Assembly: GCF_014648475.1 (NCBI RefSeq) | Contig: NZ_BMRE01000018.1 | Coordinates: 62,001 to 126,000 of the forward strand | DNA from: Lentzea flava | GTDB taxonomy: Bacteria; Actinomycetota; Actinomycetes; Mycobacteriales; Pseudonocardiaceae | Direction: 5' to 3' | Length of the DNA stretch: 64,000 nucleotides | In this document: piece by piece, positions 57,641 to 64,000 of the stretch | How positions within the stretch are numbered: position 1 is the first letter of the stretch | How the letters are laid out: each line of letters starts with the position of its first letter | Notes under the pieces: generated by a model | Databases searched by the model: none | The model's input: the letters and a program-made list of their open reading frames with translations, nothing else | What the model was told of the DNA's origin: nothing | Position numbers and translations under genes: made by a program

Positions 57641-58527
57641 TGAAGACCGTCCGTGCCGTGCTCGCCGCGACACTGGTCCTGACAACCGCTTGTGGCACAA
57701 CGACTTCCACATCGAGCGGCGGCTGCCCGAACAACGGCCACGTGCGGTTCGGCGTCGAGCCGTACGAGGACCCGGCGCGGCTCAAGCCCGCGTACGAGGT
57801 GCTCGCCAAGGCGTTGACGCGCAAGCTCGGCTGCGAGGTCGAGCTGCAGATCGTGGACGACTACGCCGCCGAGGTGCTGGCGATGCGCAACGGCAAGCTG
57901 GAGCTCGCCGAGTTCGGCCCGCTCGGCTACGTCTTCGCGTCCCAGAAGGCCAAGGCCGAGCCGCTGGTCTCGTTCGCCGACGGCACCGGCAAGCTCACCA
58001 GCTACACCGCCGGGATCTGGGTCGCGAAGGACTCCCCCGTGCAGAAGATCGAAGACCTGCGCGGGAAGTCGCTCGCGCTGAGCAGCGTCGGTTCGGCGTC
58101 CGGAGACGCGCTTCCCCGCTACGGCCTGAAGAAGCACGGCGTGGCCGACGTCAAACTCGACTACGCGGGCGGCCACCCCGAGGCGATGCTCGCCCTGATC
58201 AACGGCAAGGTCGACGCCGCCGAGATCAACAGCCAGCAGCTCGCCACCGCGAAGTCCGCCGGCACGTTCGACGAGGCCAAGTTCCGGCAGATCTGGAAGT
58301 CGGAGCCGATCCCGAACGACCCGATCACCGTGCGCGGCGACCTCGACGCGTCGTTCAAGGACCGCGTGCGCAAGGCGTTGCTGGAGCTGGAAACCGCGGA
58401 CGTGGAAAAGGTCGGCGCGTTCCTCGACGTCACCCCTCCCGGACCGCTCGTGCGCGTGGACAACGACACCTACAAGGTGCTGTTCGACCTCGCGACGACG
58501 CTGGGCCTCAAGGAAGAGGACGTCTGA
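57640..58527 (+). CDS. phnD: Phosphonate/phosphite ABC transporter binding lipoprotein
   Basis: 295 residues, lipobox LTTAC, start overlapping the oxidoreductase stop (TGATG). PhnD features: VRFGVEPYEDPARLKPAYEVLAKALTRKLGCEVELQIVDDYAAEVLAMRNGKLELAEFGPLGYV, SPVQKIEDLRGKSLALSSVGSASGDALPRYGL, and ALINGKVDAAEINSQQL. It captures a phosphonate outside the membrane and delivers it to PhnE-PhnC. Confidence 0.92.
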   Translation: MKTVRAVLAATLVLTTACGTTTSTSSGGCPNNGHVRFGVEPYEDPARLKPAYEVLAKALTRKLGCEVELQIVDDYAAEVLAMRNGKLELAEFGPLGYVFASQKAKAEPLVSFADGTGKLTSYTAGIWVAKDSPVQKIEDLRGKSLALSSVGSASGDALPRYGLKKHGVADVKLDYAGGHPEAMLALINGKVDAAEINSQQLATAKSAGTFDEAKFRQIWKSEPIPNDPITVRGDLDASFKDRVRKALLELETADVEKVGAFLDVTPPGPLVRVDNDTYKVLFDLATTLGLKEEDV

Positions 58528-59144
58528 TGCTCGCCGTCAGCGGTCTGCGCAAGTCGTTCGGCGGCCGCACCGTGCTGGACGGCTTCGACCTGCGGGTCGA
58601 GGCCGGGGAGTTCGTGGCGCTGCTCGGACCGAACGGCTCTGGCAAGTCCACGGCGCTGCGCTGCGCGGCCGGGCTGGAAACCCCGGACGGCGGCTCGGTC
58701 GAGGTGCGCGGGAGCGCCGCGATGGTGTTCCAGAAGATCCACCTCGTCGGCCGCCGCACCGCGCTGGACAACGTGTGTTCCGGCGCGCTGGGCCGGCTTC
58801 CGCTGCACCGCTCGTTGTTCTACCCGCAGGACGTTCGCGAGGAAGCCGTGCGGTGCCTCGACCGGGTCGGGCTCGCGGACCGCGCGCTGGAGAGGTGTGC
58901 GCGGCTTTCCGGTGGGCAGCAACAGCGTGTGGCGATCGCGCGGGCGTTGTGCCAGCGCGCCAACGTGATCCTCGCGGACGAACCCGTGTCGGCGCTCGAC
59001 CCGCAGGCCGCCGTGCAGGTGATGGAGCTGCTCGTGGACCTGGCGGCCGAGGGGATGGCCGTGGTCGCGGTGTTGCACCAGCCGGAGCTCGCGCAGCGGT
59101 ACGCGCACCGGATCGTGGAGATGCGGACGGCGGTGGCGGTGTGA
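58527..59144 (+). CDS. phnC: Phosphonate ABC transporter ATPase
   Basis: 205 residues, shorter than the usual about 250. Walker A LLGPNGSGKSTALR, Q loop AAMVFQKIHLVGRRTALDNV, signature LSGGQQQRVAIARAL, Walker B VILADEPVSALDPQA, and switch His VLHQPEL. The C terminus ends soon after the switch region. Start and stop codons overlap phnD (TGATG) and phnE (GTGA). Confidence 0.92.
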   Translation: MLAVSGLRKSFGGRTVLDGFDLRVEAGEFVALLGPNGSGKSTALRCAAGLETPDGGSVEVRGSAAMVFQKIHLVGRRTALDNVCSGALGRLPLHRSLFYPQDVREEAVRCLDRVGLADRALERCARLSGGQQQRVAIARALCQRANVILADEPVSALDPQAAVQVMELLVDLAAEGMAVVAVLHQPELAQRYAHRIVEMRTAVAV

Positions 59145-59926
59145 CGATCACGGTGCCCAGAAGGCGATGGCCCTCGGCAACCGCGTGGGTGGTGACCGCG
59201 GTCGTGGTGGTCGTCCACGTGCTCGCCTGGCAGGCCACGGAGTTCTCCCCCGCCGCGCTCGTCGCGGGCTGGGAGGGCATGGCCGACTTCCTCTCCGAGT
59301 CGCTGCCGCCCGACCTCTCGGTGCTCGGCAAGTCGCTCGAAGCAGCGGTGATCACCCTCTACATCGGACTGCTCGGCACCACGTTCTCCATTCCGTTCGC
59401 GCTGGTGCTGGCGCTTCTGGCGTCCAGGGCGACAACGTCCGCGGTGTGGGGGCGGCAGGCGGCCCGCGCGGTGCTGTCGTTCCTGCGCTCGGTGCCGGAC
59501 GTGGTGTTCGCGCTGATCTTCGTGACGGCCGTCGGCCTCGGGCCGTTCGCGGGCGTGCTCGCGCTGGTGTTCCACAACACCGGCGTGATGGGCAAGCTCT
59601 GGGCCGAGGCGATGGACGAGAGCGACCGCGGGCCGCGCGAGGCGTTGCGGGTGGCCGGCGCGTCCGGTCCGCAGATCGCGCTGCACGCGGTGCTCCCGAC
59701 GGTGCTGCCTTCTCTCGCCGGCCTGCTGCTCTACCGGCTGGACGTCAACGTGCGGTCGTCGCTCGTGCTCGGCCTGGTCGGCGCGGGCGGGATCGGCTTC
59801 CTGATCAACCAGTCGATCAAGCTGTTCCGGTTCGACGAGATGGTCACGCACATCCTCGTCGTGCTGGTCCTGGTGGTCGTGGTCGACCAGGCCTCGGCGT
59901 TCGTGCGCAAGCGGCTGGGTGCGTGA
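59141..59926 (+). CDS. phnE: Phosphonate ABC transporter permease
   Basis: 261 residues with about six helices. The permease core is SLEAAVITLYIGLLGTTFSIPFALVLALLAS and the EAA loop EALRVAGASGPQIALHAVLPTVLPSLAG, followed by SLVLGLVGAGGIGFLI. GTG 59141 overlaps the phnC stop. This is the last gene of the phosphonate operon; a 69-bp gap leads to the response regulator. Confidence 0.92.
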   Translation: MTITVPRRRWPSATAWVVTAVVVVVHVLAWQATEFSPAALVAGWEGMADFLSESLPPDLSVLGKSLEAAVITLYIGLLGTTFSIPFALVLALLASRATTSAVWGRQAARAVLSFLRSVPDVVFALIFVTAVGLGPFAGVLALVFHNTGVMGKLWAEAMDESDRGPREALRVAGASGPQIALHAVLPTVLPSLAGLLLYRLDVNVRSSLVLGLVGAGGIGFLINQSIKLFRFDEMVTHILVVLVLVVVVDQASAFVRKRLGA

Positions 59927-59995
59927 GCCGGGCCGTTACGCAACGATGACACGGCAAGGACGTCCTCATGAGACCCGTCGGGAAGGCTGGAGGAC

Positions 59996-60676
59996 ATGCC
60001 GCGCGTACTGCTGATCGAGGACGACGAGGCGGTCCGGGAAGGACTGTCCCTCGCCCTGACCTACCAGGGCCACACCGTGGACGCGGTGCGCACGGGCGAG
60101 GAGGGTCTCGACCTGCTGACGAGTGTCGCACCGGACGTGGTCGTGCTGGACCTGATGCTGCCGGGCGTGGACGGGTTCGAGGTGTGCCGGCGGATCCGCG
60201 CGGCCGGTGATCTCCCGATCATCATGCTGACCGCCCGCAACGACGACATCGACGTCGTCGCGGGGCTGGAGGCCGGTGCCGACGACTACGTGGCCAAGCC
60301 AGCGCAGGCCCGTGTGCTGGAGGCCAGGATCCGCGCGGTGCTGCGACGGTCGTCCCTCCCGGTGCCCGAGGTCGCGGCCGAGCGCTACGGCGACCTGACG
60401 ATCGACCGCGAGGGGCTCGTGGTGACGCGGCTCGGGCGGCCGGTGCCGCTCGCGCCCACGGAGCTGCGGTTGCTGCTGGAGCTGTCCTCGTCACCGGGCA
60501 GGGTGCTGTCGCGGCAGCAGCTGCTGGAATCCGTGTGGGACCAGGGCTACCTCGGCGACTCGCGGCTGGTCGACGCGTGCGTGCAGCGGTTGCGGTCGAA
60601 GATCGAGGACGACCCGGCGGCGCCCGTCTACGTCCAGACCGTGCGCGGCTTCGGCTACCGCTTCGGACCGCTGTGA
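59996..60676 (+). CDS. OmpR-family response regulator (CseB-like)
   Basis: 226 residues. Receiver domain (acidic Asp9-Asp10, phospho-acceptor Asp52 in VVVLDLMLPG, Thr in MLTARND; the usual Lys of KP is in DDYVAKPAQ) and a C-terminal winged helix (LAPTELRLLLELSSSPGRVLSRQQLLESVWDQGY...VDACVQRLRSKIEDDP...TVRGFGYRFGPL). It forms an operon with a kinase and a lipoprotein, the layout of CseB/CseC/CseA envelope-stress systems in Streptomyces, here with the lipoprotein last. Confidence 0.92.
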   Translation: MPRVLLIEDDEAVREGLSLALTYQGHTVDAVRTGEEGLDLLTSVAPDVVVLDLMLPGVDGFEVCRRIRAAGDLPIIMLTARNDDIDVVAGLEAGADDYVAKPAQARVLEARIRAVLRRSSLPVPEVAAERYGDLTIDREGLVVTRLGRPVPLAPTELRLLLELSSSPGRVLSRQQLLESVWDQGYLGDSRLVDACVQRLRSKIEDDPAAPVYVQTVRGFGYRFGPL

Positions 60677-62046
60677 CGCTGCGCCTGCGGCTGCTGCTCG
60701 CTTTCGCGTTCCTGAGCGTCGTGACCGCGGTGGCGGTGGCGGGCGCCGGGTACGTGCGGTCGCGTGACGCGATCGTGCAGCGGGCCCAGGACAACGCCGT
60801 GATCGAGACGACCAACCGGGTGGAGCAGCTGTACCCGTTGCCCGCCAGGCCGCCGGACGCCGCTTCGCTGGAGCGCATCGCCGGGAAGGTCTCCGGGCGG
60901 GAGGGCATGGCGCTCGCTCGGGCACGGGGCGTGTCCGCCGGGTCGATGGACCCGTCGGTGATCACTCCCGAGCTGCAGTCGCTGGTGTCGTCCGGGCAGG
61001 TCGGCTGGCAGCGGGTGCCGTACGCGGGCGCGGTGTGGCTCGTCGTGGGCATGCAGATGCGGGTGTCCGGCGGCGGCTCCTCCGGCATCGAGGTGTACGT
61101 GCTGCGGCCGTTCACGTCCGAGATCGAGGTCGTCGACGAGCTCGCGCGCAACGCGTGGCTGATCGGCGGCGCGGGACTGGTCCTGGCGCTGGGAATGGGT
61201 TTCCTGGCGGCACGCGGGGTGCTGCGGCCGGTCAGGGACCTGCGGATGGCGGCCTGGCGGCTCGGGCAGGGCGACCTGTCGGCGCGGGTGCCGGTGCGGG
61301 GACGCGACGAGCTGGCGGCGGTGGCCACGACGTTCAACAGCACGGCCGCTTCGCTGGAACACCACGTCGGCGAGCTGCGGCGGATGGAGGCCGACGCACG
61401 GCGGTTCGTCGCGGACGTGTCGCACGAGCTACGGACGCCGTTGGCCGCCATGACCGCGGTGACCGACGTGCTGGACGCCGAGACGGCCGCCCTGCCAGGG
61501 GTGGCAGGCCAGGCGGCGCGGCTGGTGAACCGGGAGACGCAGAACCTGACCCGGCTGGTGAACGACCTGATCGAGGTCACCCGGTTCGACTCGGGGACGG
61601 CGGCCTTGGCGCTGGACGACGTCGACGTGGCGGAGGTGGTGTCGCGGACGCTGCGGATGCGCGGGTTCGAGGTGTCCGCCACGCTGCCGCCGGACGTGCG
61701 GGCGCGACTGGACCCGCGACGGCTGGACGTGATCGTGGCGAACCTCGTCGGCAACGCGCTGCGGCACGGGGCGCCTCCGGTGTCCGTGCGGCTCTCGGTG
61801 GAGGAGTCGTCGCTGGTGATCGAGGTCGCCGACTCCGGGCCGGGGCTGCCGGAGGACGTCCTGCCGCACGTGTTCGCGCGGTTCTACAAGGCGGATTCGG
61901 CGCGCGGACGGTCGGAGGGCTCCGGGCTCGGGCTCGCGATCGCCTGGGAGAACGCGCGGCTGCACGGGGGCACTCTGGTCGCCGGGAACCGGCCGGGTGG
62001 CGGGGCGTTGTTCACGCTTCGCCTGCCGCTGGGAGGTGAGCGATGA
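60673..62046 (+). CDS. Sensor histidine kinase (CseC-like)
   Basis: 457 residues from GTG 60673 (GTGA overlap). Helix 1 (LLLAFAFLSVVTAVAVAGAGYV), an extracytoplasmic domain (about 28-155), helix 2 (WLIGGAGLVLALGMGFLAARGV), HAMP, the dimerisation/H box RRFVADVSHELRTPLAAMTAV (His about 250), and an ATPase domain with NLVGNALRHG (N box), EVADSGPGLPEDV (G1) and SGLGLAI (G2). It probably senses envelope stress and phosphorylates the adjacent regulator. Confidence 0.92.
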   Translation: MTLRLRLLLAFAFLSVVTAVAVAGAGYVRSRDAIVQRAQDNAVIETTNRVEQLYPLPARPPDAASLERIAGKVSGREGMALARARGVSAGSMDPSVITPELQSLVSSGQVGWQRVPYAGAVWLVVGMQMRVSGGGSSGIEVYVLRPFTSEIEVVDELARNAWLIGGAGLVLALGMGFLAARGVLRPVRDLRMAAWRLGQGDLSARVPVRGRDELAAVATTFNSTAASLEHHVGELRRMEADARRFVADVSHELRTPLAAMTAVTDVLDAETAALPGVAGQAARLVNRETQNLTRLVNDLIEVTRFDSGTAALALDDVDVAEVVSRTLRMRGFEVSATLPPDVRARLDPRRLDVIVANLVGNALRHGAPPVSVRLSVEESSLVIEVADSGPGLPEDVLPHVFARFYKADSARGRSEGSGLGLAIAWENARLHGGTLVAGNRPGGGALFTLRLPLGGER

Positions 62047-62549
62047 GGCCCGGAATTGTCGGTGCTGCCTGGGAGAATGGAAACAGGGGGACCCCCTGGA
62101 GGGGACCCCTGCGTCAGCTTGTGCTCGTTCTTCTCCTCGTCGCCGGGTGCGGCATCCGGCCGACCGACCCCATCCCCGGCCTGGAGGCACCGGAGGGCCC
62201 GGTCGAGAACACCGCGCCCGCGCTCTACTGGGTGTCCGAGGGCAAGGTCGTCAGGGTCAGCCGCCCGCAGGGCAGCCTGAGCGGCTACGACGTCGTCGCC
62301 CTGCTCGCCCGGGGCCCCACCGGCGCCGAGCAGGGCCGCGGCCTGACCACCGAGGTCCCGTTCGACGCCGCGCCCGCCACCGTCGACCGGGTGGCGAACG
62401 GCCTGGACGTCCGCATCTCCACCGACGTCTCGCTGCTCAGCAGGGCCGCGGTTCAGCAGATCGTGTGCACCTTGCTCGACATCCAGGCCGTCGGCACGGT
62501 CAACCTGCGGGGTGGCGGGCATTCGCTGGAGCTCCAGAAGTGCGCTTGA
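62043..62549 (+). CDS. Lipoprotein of the kinase/regulator operon (GerMN-like)
   Basis: 168 residues with an unusual N-terminal stretch of about 24 residues before the signal (LVLVLLLVAGC). The mature domain APALYWVSEGKVVRVSRPQGSLSGYDVVALLARGPTGAEQGRGLTTEVP resembles the GerMN fold found in Gram-positive lipoproteins. The ATG overlaps the kinase stop (ATGA), so it is co-translated and likely modulates the sensor, as CseA does in Streptomyces. A later start would give a shorter signal. Confidence 0.78.
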   Translation: MRPGIVGAAWENGNRGTPWRGPLRQLVLVLLLVAGCGIRPTDPIPGLEAPEGPVENTAPALYWVSEGKVVRVSRPQGSLSGYDVVALLARGPTGAEQGRGLTTEVPFDAAPATVDRVANGLDVRISTDVSLLSRAAVQQIVCTLLDIQAVGTVNLRGGGHSLELQKCA

Positions 62550-62557
62550 ATCGGCGC

Positions 62558-63490
62558 GTGCACGTCTACTCCATCCCGATGCGCGCGCGGTTCCGCGGCA
62601 TCACGAAGCGCACCGGTCTGCTGTTCGAGGGACCGGCCGGGTGGGGCGAGTTCTGCCCGTTCGAGGAGTACGACGACGACGAGTCCGTGCCGTGGCTCGC
62701 GTGCGCCCTGGAAGCCGCTCACGACGGCTGGCCCGCACCGGTTCGCGACCGCATCCCGGTCAACTGCACGGTGCCGGTCGTCAGCCCCGAGAAGGCACAC
62801 GAGATCGTCGCGCGGTCCGGCTGCTCAACGGCCAAGGTCAAGGTCGCCGAGTCCACGCTCATCGAGGACTGCGCACGGCTCGAAGCCGTGCGGGACGCGC
62901 TCGGGCCGGGTGGGTTCGTGCGGGTCGACGCGAACATGATGTGGGACGTCGACACGGCCGTCACCGCGATCAAGGCCATGGACAGGGCGGCTGGTGGCCT
63001 TCAGTACGTGGAACAGCCGTGCCACACGCTGGACGAGCTGGCCGAGGTCCGCAGGAAGGTCGGCGTGCCGATCGCCGCGGACGAGTCGATCCGCAAGGCC
63101 GAGGACCCGCTCAGGGTGGCCGTGTCCGGCGCCGCGGACATCGCGGTGATCAAGGTGGCGCCGCTCGGCGGGGTGCGCAGGGCGTTGGAGATCGCCGAGG
63201 CGTGCGGGTTGCCGTGCGTGGTGTCGTCAGCCCTCGAAACGTCCGTGGGCATGGCCGCCGGGGTCGCGCTCGCAGCCGCTCTCCCCCAGCTCGACCACGC
63301 CTGCGGGCTCGCCACGCTGTCGTTGCTGGACGGCGACGTCACGAGTGACTCGCTCGTGCCGGTCGACGGCTATCTGCCGGTGCTCACGAAACCACCCGTG
63401 CCGGACCGCGTCACGGAGTTCGCGAGCAACGACACGGCCTGGACCGAGCGGTACGACCGGGTGCTCGCGAAACTCAGGGCTTCGACCTGA
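62558..63490 (+). CDS. menC: o-Succinylbenzoate synthase-like enolase-superfamily enzyme
   Basis: 310 residues from GTG 62558. Enolase-superfamily metal and base residues are in place: CSTAKVKVAES (KxK), FVRVDANMMWD (Asp), YVEQPCHTLDEL (Glu), IAADESIRK (Asp), and IAVIKVAPLGG (general base Lys). In menaquinone synthesis it dehydrates SHCHC to o-succinylbenzoate. The length fits actinobacterial MenC. It is 8 bp after the lipoprotein but probably unrelated in function. Its 3' end overlaps the CapA gene by 17 bp. Confidence 0.85.
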   Translation: MHVYSIPMRARFRGITKRTGLLFEGPAGWGEFCPFEEYDDDESVPWLACALEAAHDGWPAPVRDRIPVNCTVPVVSPEKAHEIVARSGCSTAKVKVAESTLIEDCARLEAVRDALGPGGFVRVDANMMWDVDTAVTAIKAMDRAAGGLQYVEQPCHTLDELAEVRRKVGVPIAADESIRKAEDPLRVAVSGAADIAVIKVAPLGGVRRALEIAEACGLPCVVSSALETSVGMAAGVALAAALPQLDHACGLATLSLLDGDVTSDSLVPVDGYLPVLTKPPVPDRVTEFASNDTAWTERYDRVLAKLRAST

Positions 63491-64000
63491 CCAGCCCCTG
63501 CTCGTTCGCCCCCATGCTGAACACCACGCCCTCGGTCCGGTTGATCGCCTGGGTCCGCCGATCGGTCGCAGGCACCCGCGTGAGGTCCACCAACCGGATC
63601 GGCGGTCCCAGCTCGACCAGCGTCGGCGTGTAGGACGCCTCGACGACGGTCCAGCCCTCCGGTCCCTGCTCGAACTTGAACCGCGCGATCACCCCCTCCT
63701 CGGTGACACCGCGCGGCTCCGCGTGCCGGGCCACCTCGTTGCCCAGCCCGTACGCGACCCACTTCTTGCCGATCTTCTCGAACGGCTGCACCACGTGCAC
63801 GTGCGTGCCGATGATCAGGTCCAGCGCGGGATCGGCCAGCAGCTGACGGGCCAGCGCCTTCTGCTCCTCCGTGGCCGCGTGCTGGTACTCGTTGCCCCAC
63901 TGCACGGACAGCACGACGACCTCGGCACCGGCCTCACGCGCCTTGCGGGCGTCGGCGAGGATCTTGGCGGCGTTGATCTGGTTCGCGCGCCACGGCTGCG
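63474..64000 (-). CDS. CapA-family protein, C-terminal part, cut by the window edge
   Basis: The minus-strand frame is open to the right edge; about 175 codons are visible. It has metallophosphatase-like CapA/PgsA motifs: AKILADARKAREAGAEVVVLSVQWGNEY, LDLIIGTHVHVVQPFEKIG (conserved GTHxH), and WVAYGLGN. These proteins are linked to poly-gamma-glutamate capsule synthesis, though many actinobacterial copies have unknown roles. The N-terminal part, with the first metal motif and any signal peptide, lies outside the window. Confidence 0.88.
   Translation of the reverse strand, partial: QPWRANQINAAKILADARKAREAGAEVVVLSVQWGNEYQHAATEEQKALARQLLADPALDLIIGTHVHVVQPFEKIGKKWVAYGLGNEVARHAEPRGVTEEGVIARFKFEQGPEGWTVVEASYTPTLVELGPPIRLVDLTRVPATDRRTQAINRTEGVVFSMGANEQGLVRSKP

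Noticed and set aside
15944..63490. Long open frames antiparallel to real genes (for example opposite the GHKL ATPase, the conservon kinase and the AfsR-like gene)
   Set aside because: They have the Arg/Gly/Ala/Pro-rich composition of GC-rich shadow frames, lack recognisable domains, and the opposing frame encodes a known family.
1..64000. CRISPR arrays, tRNA or rRNA genes
   Set aside because: No regularly spaced repeats, cloverleaf with a CCA-side acceptor stem, or rRNA-like conserved blocks were noticed on reading the sequence.

Overview
The window reads as the chromosome of a high-G+C actinobacterium. Codon use is strongly GC-biased, GTG starts and ATGA/GTGA/TGATG stop-start overlaps are common, and genes are tightly packed. 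A conservon (sensor kinase, Roadblock, DUF742, GTPase), a SARP/NB-ARC regulator, an Rpf muralytic factor and an XPB helicase pair point to Pseudonocardiales, perhaps a Lentzea/Saccharothrix/Actinosynnema relative. The family placement is inference. Much of the gene content matches, from memory, the Mycobacterium tuberculosis segment Rv0861c to Rv0883c, but opened up by many insertions.

Left edge (1-1540): an N-terminal piece of a large serine integrase, of visibly lower G+C, abuts an ABC exporter that has lost its membrane half. This looks like one end of an integrated mobile element.

2-16 kb: a SnoaL-like gene and a MarR gene share an operator. DUF2537 and a SpoU/TrmH methyltransferase follow. 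A GCS2 ligase gene is preceded by an 18-residue leader ORF. Two penicillin-binding-protein-like genes lack catalytic residues. Then come an ABC-F gene, a Fe/Mn superoxide dismutase behind a Nur-like box, a FetB-like permease, an NCS2 purine permease, MarR and MFS genes and an amidohydrolase.

16-31 kb: a sacsin-like GHKL ATPase is coupled to a DUF3027 gene. Next are a glutaminyl cyclase-type lipoprotein, an MFS transporter, a DUF2771 lipoprotein, an HD hydrolase, a CspB-like protein, and a TetR-NRAMP pair whose NRAMP gene carries a near-perfect Nur-like palindrome. A four-gene MarR/HAD/metallophosphatase/acyl-CoA synthetase operon closes the region.

31-42 kb: molybdenum cofactor genes are split into moaA-moaD (+) and moaC-mog-moaE (-) around an AfsR-like regulator and an rpf gene with a perfect CRP palindrome. 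NAD-malic enzyme and an XPB-associated protein follow.

42-55 kb: a secreted protein of unknown function, a complete conservon, an orphan solute-binding lipoprotein, a run of five paralogous cysteine-rich membrane-anchored proteins (LppU/SCO3897-like), and the XPB helicase.

55-64 kb: a compact phosphonate locus has a GntR regulator and a phosphonatase-like HAD facing an FAD oxidoreductase and PhnD-PhnC-PhnE. It fits uptake of 2-aminoethylphosphonate-type compounds and cleavage without C-P lyase. A CseB/CseC/lipoprotein-like envelope-stress two-component operon, a MenC-like enolase-superfamily enzyme and a truncated CapA-family gene complete the window. No rRNA, tRNA or CRISPR array was seen.
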